Part shown: positions 26,516 through 35,153 of the stretch, one piece after another
How positions within the stretch are numbered: position 1 is the first letter of the stretch
Layout of the letters: each line of letters opens with the position of its first letter
Source of the DNA: Winogradskyella forsetii
GTDB lineage: Bacteria > Bacteroidota > Bacteroidia > Flavobacteriales > Flavobacteriaceae
Direction of reading: 5' to 3'
Assembly: GCF_013394595.1 (NCBI RefSeq)
Contig: NZ_CP053348.1
Span: 558,001 to 622,000 of the forward strand
Length of the DNA: 64,000 nucleotides
Translations under genes and position numbers: made by a program
The notes under the pieces: model-generated
Told to the model about the DNA's origin: nothing
What the model saw: only the letters and a program-made list of their open reading frames with translations
Database searches by the model: none

Positions 26516-27619
26516 TTGAATCTAAAATCAAAGACATATCGATTCATCCTTTCAGGAGGAGGTACAGGAGGACACATTTATCCTGCAGTCGCTATTGCAG
26601 ATGAATTAAAATCACGTTACCCAAATGCCGAATTCCTATTCGTTGGTGCTTCTGACCGAATGGAAATGGATAAAGTACCACAAGCGGGTTATAAAATCGA
26701 AGGTTTATGGATTTCCGGAATTCAGCGAAAACTAACATTGAAGAATTTAGCCTTCCCGTTTAAGTTAATGAGTAGTTTATTGCGTTCAAGAAAAATTGTG
26801 AACACCTTTAAACCAGATGCTGTCATTGGTACTGGTGGTTTTGCCAGTGGGCCCTTGTTGCAAGTGGCGTCTTCAAAAGGAATTCCGAGCTTAATTCAGG
26901 AACAGAACTCGTTTCCAGGAATCACAAATAAATTGTTGGCGAAAAAAGTAAATACCATTTGCGTGGCCTATGAAGGCTTGGAAAAGTTCTTTCCAAAAGA
27001 TAAAATCAGATTAACAGGAAACCCTATCCGAAAGGATCTATTGGAAGTAAAGAATAAACAAATTGAAGGTAAAGATGCGTTCAAATTAAAACATAATAAA
27101 CAAACGCTTTTAGTTTTAGGCGGAAGTCTAGGAGCCCGAAGAATCAATCAACTTATAGAGGCCAATATCAATTTTTTTGAGGCACAGAATATTCAAGTGC
27201 TATGGCAATGTGGAAAATTGTATTATGACCAGTATAAGTCATACAATGATTCAAAAAATGTGCAAGTTCATGCCTTTTTGAATCAAATGGATATGGCTTA
27301 TGCAGCGGCTGACGTTATCATTTCTAGAGCAGGAGCCATTTCGGTTTCAGAATTATGCATCGTTGGAAAGCCCGTAATTTTTATTCCATCACCAAATGTG
27401 GCTGAAGACCATCAAACTAAAAACGCAAAATCGGTTGCAGATAAAAATGCAGCTATATTAATACGGGAAAAAGATTTGGATACTGATTTTCAAAATGTTT
27501 TTTCAGAATTAATTACAAACGAAGACAAACAAAAAGAATTAAGTAAAAATATTGAAGCCTTAGCATTGGTTAATGCAACAAATGCTATTGCGGATGAGGT
27601 TGAGAAATTGTTAAAATAA
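26516..27619 (+). CDS. murG: UDP-N-acetylglucosamine--undecaprenyl-phosphoryl-MurNAc-pentapeptide GlcNAc transferase
   Basis: A 367-residue GT28 enzyme: the N-terminal loop [49 protein letters not shown] and the acceptor/UDP site [11 protein letters not shown]. It makes lipid II at the inner membrane face. The start is TTG at 26516, with an in-frame stop two codons upstream inside the repeat word; ATG is not available before the glycine-rich loop. Confidence 0.97.
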   Translation: MNLKSKTYRFILSGGGTGGHIYPAVAIADELKSRYPNAEFLFVGASDRMEMDKVPQAGYKIEGLWISGIQRKLTLKNLAFPFKLMSSLLRSRKIVNTFKPDAVIGTGGFASGPLLQVASSKGIPSLIQEQNSFPGITNKLLAKKVNTICVAYEGLEKFFPKDKIRLTGNPIRKDLLEVKNKQIEGKDAFKLKHNKQTLLVLGGSLGARRINQLIEANINFFEAQNIQVLWQCGKLYYDQYKSYNDSKNVQVHAFLNQMDMAYAAADVIISRAGAISVSELCIVGKPVIFIPSPNVAEDHQTKNAKSVADKNAAILIREKDLDTDFQNVFSELITNEDKQKELSKNIEALALVNATNAIADEVEKLLK

Positions 27620-27621
27620 AA

Positions 27622-27654
27622 GCCCATCTTAATCTTCCCAGAGGGAAGAAACTG
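27622..27654. repeat. Dispersed palindromic repeat, copy B
   Basis: gcccatctt, then ttccc-agag-ggaa and gaaactg, starting two bases after the murG stop. It shares its ends with copy A. Confidence 0.75.
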
Positions 27655-27668
27655 AGACGAAAACAGAA

Positions 27669-29069
27669 ATGAATAGTTTTAACGAACATATTAGCAACCG
27701 TGAAAAGGCCCTTCCTTCTGGGAAGGGTTTGGGATGGGCTTCTTCCATCTATTTCATCGGAATCGGAGGCATCGGAATGAGTGCTTTGGCACGTTATTTT
27801 GTTGCCAATGGTAAACAGGTGGCTGGTTATGACAAAACACCAACTGAAATTACCAATTCGTTAGAAGATTTAGGAATCGCCATTCATTTTGAAGATGATA
27901 TTAAAAACGTTTCAGAAACATTTTTAAATCCTGAAAAAACCTTGGTGGTTTATACACCAGCGATTCCTAAAAACCACGCGGAATTCAACTATTTTAAAGA
28001 CAACAATTTCAAAGTTTCAAAACGCTCTACAGTTTTAGGGGAAATTACAAAGCAAACGGTTTGTTTGGCAGTTGCTGGTACACATGGAAAAACAACAACA
28101 ACCAGTATTTTAGGTCATCTATTGAATGTTTGTGGCGTACCTGTGACAGCATTTCTAGGTGGAATAAGTGAGAATTATAATTCGAATTTAATAATAAACG
28201 GCACCGAAGTTACGGTGGTTGAAGCTGATGAATTTGACCGTTCGTTTTTAACCTTGTCACCAGATTTGGCATGCATCACTTCCATGGATGCTGACCATTT
28301 GGATATTTACGGTAATGCTGATGAGTTGATTAAAACCTTCAAGGATTTTTCAGAATGTATAAAGCCAAACGGGAAATTATTTGTAAAAAACGGTTTGCCA
28401 TTGAAAGGCATTACTTACGGAATTGAAGATGATTCTGATTATAGTGCCCAAAATATAAGCATTGAAAATGGCAGTTATGTGTTTGATATAAATACACCGA
28501 ACGGAATCCATAAAAACTTCAAATTCAGTTTACCAGGAAGGCATAATCTATCAAATGCAATAGTTGCATTAGCAATGGCTGTGGAATATGGTTGCTCTTA
28601 TGAAGCATTAGCCAAGGGTTTAGAATCTTACAAGGGCGTAAAACGCAGATTTACCTATCAAATTAAAACTGAAGATTTTGTATTTATAGATGATTACGCG
28701 CATCATCCGGAAGAAATCAATGCCGTACATCAAGCGGTTAGGGAAATGTATCCTGATAAAAAAGTGTTAGCGATTTTTCAGCCACACCTATTCAGTAGAA
28801 CTAAAGATTTTGTTGATGGATTTGCCGAAAGTCTTTCAAAATTCGATGAATTATTGCTTTTAGAGATCTATCCAGCAAGAGAGTTACCCATCGAAGGTGT
28901 AACTTCAAAATGGTTATTACATAAAATTCAAAATTCAAATAAAAAAGTAATTGAAAAATCAGAAATAATTGATGAAATAAGAAAATCCAAGGCTCAAATC
29001 GTTTTAACCATTGGAGCAGGAGATATTGGAGCAGAAGTGAAACCTATAAAAGAAGCGTTCCATGTTTAA
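27669..29069 (+). CDS. murC: UDP-N-acetylmuramate--L-alanine ligase
   Basis: A 466-residue Mur ligase: the UDP-binding start YFIGIGGIGMSALARYF, ATP loop VAGTHGKTTTTS, EADEFDRSFL, and the C-terminal DDYAHHPEEI and FQPHLFSRT motifs. It adds L-Ala to UDP-MurNAc. Residues about 12-26 (REKALPSGKGLGWASS) do not look like MurC sequence and are encoded by a copy of the dispersed palindromic repeat, in frame. The next gene overlaps by eight bases; no ddl gene is present, as usual in this phylum. Confidence 0.96.
   Translation: MNSFNEHISNREKALPSGKGLGWASSIYFIGIGGIGMSALARYFVANGKQVAGYDKTPTEITNSLEDLGIAIHFEDDIKNVSETFLNPEKTLVVYTPAIPKNHAEFNYFKDNNFKVSKRSTVLGEITKQTVCLAVAGTHGKTTTTSILGHLLNVCGVPVTAFLGGISENYNSNLIINGTEVTVVEADEFDRSFLTLSPDLACITSMDADHLDIYGNADELIKTFKDFSECIKPNGKLFVKNGLPLKGITYGIEDDSDYSAQNISIENGSYVFDINTPNGIHKNFKFSLPGRHNLSNAIVALAMAVEYGCSYEALAKGLESYKGVKRRFTYQIKTEDFVFIDDYAHHPEEINAVHQAVREMYPDKKVLAIFQPHLFSRTKDFVDGFAESLSKFDELLLLEIYPARELPIEGVTSKWLLHKIQNSNKKVIEKSEIIDEIRKSKAQIVLTIGAGDIGAEVKPIKEAFHV
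27706..27746. repeat. Dispersed palindromic repeat, copy C, inside murC
   Basis: Hairpin core cccttcc-ttctg-ggaaggg followed by gggatgggctt. Its reverse complement matches copy B (agcccatc ... ttccca ... ggaag), so copies B and C are inverted around the murC start. It is translated as part of MurC. Confidence 0.75.
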
Positions 29070-29784
29070 GATTAATTATAACTACATAAAAATCATTGGA
29101 TTAATTCTAATAGTAGGTTTTTTGTTTGCGTTTTCAAACCAAAGAAATAAAAACAGAATCGTTGGCGATCCTCAAATAAAATTCTTGGGGGAAAACGAAT
29201 TATTCATTACCGATGCGAATGTTAGTAAATTGTTAATACAAAATCTCGAACCTGTTTCAGAACAGCCTAAAGAAATTATAGATTTGAACAAATTAGAATC
29301 TGCCCTGAATTCTAACCCAATGATAAAGGAAGCGGAAGTGTATATGTCAGTAAACGGTACACTTTCAGCCGAAATTGTACAGAAACGACCTATTGCAAGA
29401 GTGAACACTAATACATCGTATTACATAGATGATGAAGGTGGCTATATGCCTTTATCCTATAATTATGCGGCAAGAGTGCCACTTGTTAGTGGAAATATTA
29501 AGAAAAATAAGCTTGAAACGGTCTTTCAATTTGCAAAAGCTGTTGATGAAGATGATTTCTTAAGGAAATATGTCATTGAGATTCGTCAGAACGACGACAA
29601 TACCATTGATTTTAAAATTCGAAAAAGTGATTTTACGGTTCATGTTGGATCTTTAAATCAACTCGAAAAAAAGATAAACAATTTTAAGGCGTTTTACCAA
29701 AAGGCTTTGAAAGACCAGATTTTAGATAACTATGCATTAGTGAATTTAAAATTTGATAAACAAGTTATTTGCACCAAAAAGTAA
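29062..29784 (+). CDS. ftsQ: Cell division protein FtsQ
   Basis: A 240-residue bitopic protein: one N-terminal membrane helix (about 10-25), then a POTRA-like region (FITDANVSKLLIQNLE to MSVNGTLSAEIVQKRPIAR) and the FtsQ beta domain (YYIDDEGGYMPLS). The motif QKRPIARV is typical of FtsQ/DivIB. It links the early and late divisome in the periplasm. It overlaps murC by eight bases and ends three bases before ftsA. Confidence 0.92.
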   Translation: MFKINYNYIKIIGLILIVGFLFAFSNQRNKNRIVGDPQIKFLGENELFITDANVSKLLIQNLEPVSEQPKEIIDLNKLESALNSNPMIKEAEVYMSVNGTLSAEIVQKRPIARVNTNTSYYIDDEGGYMPLSYNYAARVPLVSGNIKKNKLETVFQFAKAVDEDDFLRKYVIEIRQNDDNTIDFKIRKSDFTVHVGSLNQLEKKINNFKAFYQKALKDQILDNYALVNLKFDKQVICTKK

Positions 29785-29787
29785 ACC

Positions 29788-31119
29788 ATGGACAAACAAA
29801 ATATTTCAGTAGGTCTAGATATAGGAACCACAAAGATTGTGGCCATGATTGGTCGCAAGAACGAGTACGATAAAGTTGAGATTTTAGGTTTGGGAAAGGC
29901 TAAAAGCATGGGTGTGCATCGTGGTGTGGTTAACAATATTACCCAAACTATTCAGTCCATTCAACAAGCGGTTCAGGAAGCAGAAGCTGCTGCATCAGAA
30001 AAAATTGAAGATGTAACCGTTGGTATCGCAGGTCAGCATATTCGAAGTTTACAGCATAGCGATTATATCACGCGCCCAAATTCGGATATGGTCATTGATG
30101 AGGACGATATTGATCGTTTAATCAATCAAGTGCATAAATTGGTGATGTTGCCTGGTGAAGAAATTATTCACGTACTGCCACAAGAATTTAAGATTGATGG
30201 TCAGGCAGAAATTAAGGAACCCATAGGAATGTATGGCGGACGATTGGAAGCTAATTTCCATGTGGTTGTTGGTCAAGTGTCTTCGATAAGAAATGTTGGC
30301 CGTTGTATAAAAAGTGCAGGATTAACGCTTGAAGGTATCACGTTAGAACCTTTAGCTTCCGCAAATGCTGTATTGAGTCAAGAAGAGAAAGAGGCAGGTG
30401 TGGCGTTGATTGATATAGGAGGTGGAACCACGGATTTAGCGGTGTTTAAAGATGGAATTATTCGACATACCGCTGTAATACCATTCGGTGGAAATGTAAT
30501 TACCGAAGACATAAAAGAAGGTTGTTCCATTATTGAAAAGCAAGCCGAACTTTTAAAAGTGAAATTTGGTTCTGCATGGCCAGGCGAAAATAAGGACAAT
30601 GAAATTGTGTCTATTCCAGGATTAAGAGGACGAGAGCCAAAAGAAATTACATTAAAGAATTTGTCTAAAATTATTCACGCAAGGGTTGTGGAAATTATAG
30701 AACAAGTTTATGTAGAAATAAAAAATTACGGTCACGAAGAGCAAAAGAAGAAACTGATTGGTGGAATTGTTTTAACGGGAGGCGGAAGCCAATTGAAACA
30801 TTTAAAGCAATTAGTGGAATATATCACAGGAATGGATACCAGAATAGGATATCCTAATGAGCATTTAGCAGGAGATAGTGATGAAGATATTGCAAGTCCA
30901 TTGTTTGCCACAGCCGTTGGTTTGGTAATGGACGGCTTAAAACGCCAAGAACGTAAAAAGGCAGAAGCAATTGAAGAGGAAATGATTATTGAGAATGAAG
31001 CTGAGGAATTGTCAGAGCCAGAAATAGAAATTAGAGTAGAAGAGAAAGTAAAAGAGCGTCGTTCATTTTTAGATAAGTTAACGGAGCGTGTAAAGGATTT
31101 TTTGGATAATGCTGAGTAA
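29788..31119 (+). CDS. ftsA: Cell division protein FtsA
   Basis: A 443-residue actin-like ATPase: phosphate-1 loop VGLDIGTTKIVAMIG, the inserted SHS2/1C region, phosphate-2 loop ALIDIGGGTTDLAVF and the adenosine motif GGIVLTGGGSQLKHL. The C-terminus has a charged linker and ends in a short basic/hydrophobic helix (RRSFLDKLTERVKDFL) suited to membrane binding. It tethers FtsZ to the membrane. Confidence 0.97.
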   Translation: MDKQNISVGLDIGTTKIVAMIGRKNEYDKVEILGLGKAKSMGVHRGVVNNITQTIQSIQQAVQEAEAAASEKIEDVTVGIAGQHIRSLQHSDYITRPNSDMVIDEDDIDRLINQVHKLVMLPGEEIIHVLPQEFKIDGQAEIKEPIGMYGGRLEANFHVVVGQVSSIRNVGRCIKSAGLTLEGITLEPLASANAVLSQEEKEAGVALIDIGGGTTDLAVFKDGIIRHTAVIPFGGNVITEDIKEGCSIIEKQAELLKVKFGSAWPGENKDNEIVSIPGLRGREPKEITLKNLSKIIHARVVEIIEQVYVEIKNYGHEEQKKKLIGGIVLTGGGSQLKHLKQLVEYITGMDTRIGYPNEHLAGDSDEDIASPLFATAVGLVMDGLKRQERKKAEAIEEEMIIENEAEELSEPEIEIRVEEKVKERRSFLDKLTERVKDFLDNAE

Positions 31120-31175
31120 GCACATTATCCAAACCATAAGTAAAATAGAATTGAAAACCCATAATCATAATTATC

Positions 31176-33116
31176 ATGAGTAATAGCAACGAATTTGGAA
31201 ATATTTCATTTGATTTGCCAAAGCATCAATCAAACGTCATCAAGGTTATTGGTGTCGGAGGAGGTGGAAGCAACGCCATCAATCACATGTTTCAGCAAGG
31301 TATTAAAGGTGTTGATTTTGTCATTTGTAACACGGATGCACAAGCCCTTCAAAGTAGTGGCGTTCCAAATAAAATTCAATTAGGAGTTGCCTTGACCGAA
31401 GGTTTGGGAGCAGGTGCGAATCCAGATGTTGGAGAAGAAGCAGCGATTGAAAGTTTAGAGGATATTCGCAGAATGTTGGATACCAATACCAAAATGATAT
31501 TTATCACAGCAGGAATGGGTGGTGGAACAGGAACTGGAGCTGCACCAATCATTGCGAAAATGGCGAAAGAACTCGATATTCTTACCGTAGGAATTGTAAC
31601 AATGCCATTTCAGTTTGAAGGTAAAATGCGTAATGCACAAGCCCAACGTGGTATCGAAAAATTACGTTCGCATGTAGATTCATTGGTGGTCATCAATAAC
31701 AATAAATTGCGCGAAGTTTACGGAAATCTTGGATTTAAAGCCGGTTTCTCTAAGGCGGACGAAGTATTATCTACCGCATCTCGTGGTATCGCGGAAGTCA
31801 TCACACATCACTACACACAAAATATTGATTTACGTGATGCTAAAACCGTATTGAGCAACAGTGGAACTGCCATTATGGGTTCAGCGACAGCTTCGGGTAA
31901 AACAAGAGCGCAAGAAGCGATTATGAGCGCATTGGATTCGCCATTACTTAACGATAATAAAATCACAGGAGCTAAGAACGTATTGTTACTCATCGTTTCC
32001 GGTTCCCAAGAAATTACTATTGATGAAATTGGGGAAATCAACGACCATATTCAAACTGAAGCAGGTCATGGTGCAAACATCATAATGGGTGTTGGCGAAG
32101 ACGAGGATTTACAAGAATCTATATCGGTAACAATTATCGCTACAGGATTTGATATGGATCAGCAGAATGAAATTTCCAATACGGAAACCAAAAAAGTGGT
32201 TCATGCGTTAGAAGAAGCTCCTGAAACAGGAATCAGTACGCAAGAAAAAGACCCAGCGATCATTACACCAGATATTGTCTTAGAGAAAGAAAAAGAAGTG
32301 CCAATTGTTCGCCATACGTTGCTAGAGGATGAGGAAGAAGAGAGAAAAAATGAAGTTAAAGCTGAAGAAAATAAAAGTACAGATTTAATCGCGACTACAG
32401 ATTTCTTAAAGAACATGAATATTGTTTATGATGAAGTCTTAGATAAAAAACCTGAACCTTTAGTTGAGCCAGAAGATTTTGTGATTACGCCCATTGTAAA
32501 TAAAGCTGAAACAATTGATGAAACACCAGAAGAACAAATTACGTTCTCATTCGATTTGCCTTTAGCGAACAAAAAAACAGAACAAGAGGAAGAGCCAAAA
32601 GCTGAAGAGGAAAAAATGTTCTTTAGTTTAGAGGACGAGGTAAAAGATATAGATGTCAATCAGCCGGTTGAGATTATTGCAGTAACAGAAGTTAATGAGA
32701 AAGGGGAAAAACGCTATGCTTTAGATGATTTTGAAACTTTTGAGTCCTCTATAAACACTAAAAAGGAGAAAACAGAAACAAAAGAAGAAATTGTTTTTGA
32801 AAAGAAAACGATTCCTACTGATAAAACTGTTGAAGCACCAGAAGAGATTGATCCAATGAATAGTCCAATCTCTGAAATGCTTATCGCTCGTGCCGATGAG
32901 CGCAGAAGAAAAATGAAAGATTTCAATTATAAATTCAATGATGCCAAAGTAAACGAAATCGAAAAAGTACCTGCTTACAAAAGACAAGGTGTTAACCTAG
33001 AAGATGCGCAGCATTCTTCTGAAACCAAAGCTTCTCGACTATCTGTCGGAACTGATGAAAATGACGACATTCAGTTAAGAAGTAATAATTCTTTTTTACA
33101 CGATAATGTAGATTAA
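31176..33116 (+). CDS. ftsZ: Cell division protein FtsZ with long C-terminal extension
   Basis: A 646-residue tubulin-like GTPase. The GTP loop GMGGGTGTGAAP is at residues 113-124 and the T7 synergy loop is in the ADEVLSTASRG region. The globular core ends near residue 325; the remaining ~320 residues are acidic and low-complexity, with no canonical membrane-tether peptide at the extreme C-terminus, although VPAYKRQGVNLE near residue 610 could serve as the conserved tail. Long tails are usual in flavobacteria. It is the last dcw gene and is followed by a terminator. Confidence 0.97.
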   Translation: MSNSNEFGNISFDLPKHQSNVIKVIGVGGGGSNAINHMFQQGIKGVDFVICNTDAQALQSSGVPNKIQLGVALTEGLGAGANPDVGEEAAIESLEDIRRMLDTNTKMIFITAGMGGGTGTGAAPIIAKMAKELDILTVGIVTMPFQFEGKMRNAQAQRGIEKLRSHVDSLVVINNNKLREVYGNLGFKAGFSKADEVLSTASRGIAEVITHHYTQNIDLRDAKTVLSNSGTAIMGSATASGKTRAQEAIMSALDSPLLNDNKITGAKNVLLLIVSGSQEITIDEIGEINDHIQTEAGHGANIIMGVGEDEDLQESISVTIIATGFDMDQQNEISNTETKKVVHALEEAPETGISTQEKDPAIITPDIVLEKEKEVPIVRHTLLEDEEEERKNEVKAEENKSTDLIATTDFLKNMNIVYDEVLDKKPEPLVEPEDFVITPIVNKAETIDETPEEQITFSFDLPLANKKTEQEEEPKAEEEKMFFSLEDEVKDIDVNQPVEIIAVTEVNEKGEKRYALDDFETFESSINTKKEKTETKEEIVFEKKTIPTDKTVEAPEEIDPMNSPISEMLIARADERRRKMKDFNYKFNDAKVNEIEKVPAYKRQGVNLEDAQHSSETKASRLSVGTDENDDIQLRSNNSFLHDNVD

Positions 33117-33153
33117 TAGCAAGTTTAACTATTGTGTTTAAACACTAATGTCT

Positions 33154-33187
33154 AGCCCAAAAAGTTTCCCAGCTTTTTGGGCTTTTT
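33154..33187 (+). terminator. Rho-independent terminator of the dcw cluster
   Basis: Perfect 11-bp stem agcccaaaaag / ctttttgggct with an 8-nt loop, followed by tttt, 37 bp after the ftsZ stop. Confidence 0.88.
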
Positions 33188-33391
33188 GTTTATAATGGAA
33201 CTTGTTTTGGGTTTTTCCATTAGTTTTGGGTTTTATCTTTTTATGATTTTAACTCCGTTTGTCTGTTTGTTACGGTTTTAGTCTATATTCTTGATTCTAA
33301 TAGCGAAGCGGTCTTTTGTCTCTTGTAGGAAAACAAAGATGTAGAATGATAATTGGTACAAATCTTATGTGACGTGAGCGAAACTTTTTAC

Positions 33392-33399
33392 TATCTTCG
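33392..33399 (+). promoter_or_regulatory. Promoter-like -7 element before the yqeY-like gene
   Basis: TATCTTCG differs from TAnnTTTG at one base, followed by GCAC, 23 bp before the start codon. Confidence 0.4.
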
Positions 33400-33422
33400 C
33401 ACTTTCTAAATAGAATCAAATA

Positions 33423-33869
33423 ATGAGCTTACAAGTCGAAATAATGACTGCTATGAAAGCAGCAATGAAAGACAAAGACCAAACAGCCTTAGCGGCTTTA
33501 AGAGCTGTAAAATCAGAGATTTTATTAGCACAAACTTCAGGTGCAAACGAAGGTTTGTCTGAAGACGAAGAAATAAAAATTTTATCCAAGTTGGTAAAAC
33601 AGCGCAAGGATAGTGCTGCTATTTTTGCAGAACAAAACCGAAACGATTTGGCTGAGCCGGAATTAGCGCAAGCAGAAGTTATCAGTCAGTTTTTACCTGA
33701 GCAGTTGTCAGAAGAGAAGATTACCGTTGAAGTCATGAAGGTTATAGCAGCAGTTGGTGCTGAAGGCATGAAAGACATGGGGAAGGTTATGGGTATTGTG
33801 AGCAAAAACTTAGCAGGACAAGCAGATGGAAAAACAATATCTAATATTGTGAAAGCTAACTTGTCATAA
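33423..33869 (+). CDS. GatB/YqeY domain-containing protein
   Basis: A 148-residue protein covering the whole YqeY fold: MTAMKAAMKDKDQTALAALR near the start, then KQRKDSAAIFAEQNR and DMGKVMGIVSKNLAGQADG. This domain resembles the tRNA-binding tail of GatB and Asp/Glu-tRNA amidotransferases; the free-standing protein has no firm biochemical role. It follows the dcw terminator with its own promoter-like element. Confidence 0.93.
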   Translation: MSLQVEIMTAMKAAMKDKDQTALAALRAVKSEILLAQTSGANEGLSEDEEIKILSKLVKQRKDSAAIFAEQNRNDLAEPELAQAEVISQFLPEQLSEEKITVEVMKVIAAVGAEGMKDMGKVMGIVSKNLAGQADGKTISNIVKANLS

Positions 33870-33886
33870 ATTAAATATAAATAATA

Positions 33887-33904
33887 TTCCTGCTTACGCA
33901 GGAA
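33887..33904. repeat. 18-nt palindromic element (7-4-7) before tRNA-Arg
   Basis: ttcctgc-ttac-gcaggaa, ending four bases before the tRNA. Same design as the elements at 15429 and 25001. Confidence 0.75.
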
Positions 33905-33908
33905 CTTT

Positions 33909-33982
33909 GGCTGCGTAGTTCAACTGGATAGAATATCAGATTTCGGCTCTGAGGGTTGGGGGTTCGAATCCCTTCGCGGTCA
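33909..33982 (+). tRNA. tRNA-Arg (anticodon UCG)
   Basis: Folded by hand: acceptor GGCTGCG/CGCGGTC with G-U pairs, D arm GTTC/GAAT, anticodon stem TCAGA/TCTGA with loop TTTCGGC (anticodon TCG), variable loop GGGTT, T arm GGGGG-TTCGAAT-CCCTT, discriminator A. CCA is not encoded. It reads CGA and probably other CGN codons. Confidence 0.93.
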
Positions 33983-33987
33983 CGAAT

Positions 33988-34049
33988 AAATCAAAAAGCT
34001 GTACGTCAAATCAAGCTCGCTTGAATTTGTAAGTGCAGCTTTTTGATTT
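33988..34049 (+). terminator. Large hairpin after tRNA-Arg
   Basis: A 14-bp perfect outer stem (aaatcaaaaagctg / cagctttttgattt) encloses a second stem around tcaag-ctcg-cttga. It starts five bases after the tRNA and ends in a short T-run, so it probably terminates or processes the tRNA transcript. Confidence 0.7.
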
Positions 34050-34303
34050 TCAAAGCGGAGCTTTAAGGGATGCGCAGCAATCCTTTAAAGTTTCGTTTTG
34101 TTTATATATAATAAATTATGATAAGCTAGCTTGAGCGTTTTTTTGTTGAAACTATTTTCAAGGTAGAGCTTTTGGGATGCGTAGCAATCCCCAAAGTTCT
34201 GTCTTATCTTAAATTGGAAAGACAATTTCGTTTGAGCATTTTTTTTGTTTGTACTATTCTCAAAGCTGAGCTTTAGAGGATGCGCAGTAATCCTTTTAAA
34301 ATT
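34047..34303. repeat. Three degenerate ~105-bp units with a conserved hairpin
   Basis: Units begin near 34047, 34155 and 34257 with tttcaaagc-gagcttt. Each has a hairpin of the form cttta..ggat-GCGCAGCA-atcc..taaag (34065-34090, 34170-34195, 34270-34298). The first two also share a ttgagcgttttttttgtt tail followed by an actatt word. Stem bases differ between copies while pairing is mostly kept. No ORF is seen. Confidence 0.75.
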
Positions 34304-34439
34304 TCATTTTTTTTAAGGTGAACTTTATGACTTAGCTTTAAGTAGGCTTTGCTCTTAAGTCTTTAGAATTATTTCTATAAATTCACTATTGAGAAGAGTA
34401 AAAAACCAGAGACGAACTTTTAATATTTAATTAATTCAA

Positions 34440-35153
34440 TCAGGATTTATTATTTTGCTTTTTCTTTCGACGTTTATCCCAAAACAGGTAAATTCCAAAT
34501 ATAGCTAGGCAAATTAAAGAACCCCAAAGTAAACCAGATTTTAAGCTTTCTGTGTTTTCCCCAAGAATGGCGATTAGTATGGTCAGAGGTAGAATACCGA
34601 TTAATGTGGCACCGATAAATTTCCAATAGCCCATTTTTAGCATTCCAGCCACAAAACTAATGGCATCATTCGACAGAAACGGATTCAATCGGGTTACAAT
34701 TACGGCCCAAAAGCCGTAATCTTCAATAAACGATTCTATTTTTTCATCGGTTTTTTGTCCCAACAACTTTAGTACAAGGGTTTGACCAAAATAGTTACCG
34801 ATGATATAGCCAATACTAGAGGCTGAGAATATGGCAATTACAATGATTAAACTTCCCCAAACGGGTCCATAAGCCAATATGGAAACAACCATTAGTAATA
34901 CAGTAGGAATAATGATTAAGAACATTTGCAGGACCATCGCTAAAATAATAACTATAGGGCCGAACCACCCAAAACCATCTACCCAAGCCTTAATGCGTTG
35001 TTCATCATCGCTGGTTAAAACGTCCCATGCGTTATCCAAAAATTGTTGAACATCAGGAATCATAAAATAGCTGGCAATAATACCTACTATTATAATTAAT
35101 GAAACATATAAAGGCCACTTGTTTTTTGAAATCTTTTCACCGTTTTTAACCAT
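34440..35153 (-). CDS. TVP38/TMEM64 family membrane protein
   Basis: A 237-residue protein with five or six membrane helices and a PF09335 (SNARE-associated/DedA-like) core: GPVWGSLIIVIAIFSASSIG, YFGQTLVLKLLG and YGFWAVIVTRLNPFLSNDAI, the last containing the conserved R-x-N/P-F segment. Members are thought to be membrane scramblases or transport-related proteins; the substrate is not known here. Its start overlaps the end of the upstream gene by eight bases, so the two are a translational pair. Confidence 0.88.
   Translation of the reverse strand: MVKNGEKISKNKWPLYVSLIIIVGIIASYFMIPDVQQFLDNAWDVLTSDDEQRIKAWVDGFGWFGPIVIILAMVLQMFLIIIPTVLLMVVSILAYGPVWGSLIIVIAIFSASSIGYIIGNYFGQTLVLKLLGQKTDEKIESFIEDYGFWAVIVTRLNPFLSNDAISFVAGMLKMGYWKFIGATLIGILPLTILIAILGENTESLKSGLLWGSLICLAIFGIYLFWDKRRKKKQNNKS

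Larger units (their letters stand above)
33117..33422. other. Spacer ftsZ to yqeY-like gene
   Basis: It contains the ftsZ terminator and a promoter-like element before the next gene. The 200 bases between show no ORF of interest. Confidence 0.5.

Noticed and set aside
32426..32987. Ser- and Phe-rich minus-strand ORFs over the ftsZ tail
   Set aside because: Antisense of the acidic Glu/Lys-rich FtsZ extension produces Ser/Phe-rich frames by composition alone.
34047..34303. CRISPR-like or riboswitch array after tRNA-Arg
   Set aside because: Repeats are too long and degenerate for CRISPR, and no downstream gene on the same strand could be controlled by a riboswitch.
33909..34303. Genomic island integrated at tRNA-Arg
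   Set aside because: No integrase, no repeated tRNA 3' end and no foreign gene set follow; only short repeats.
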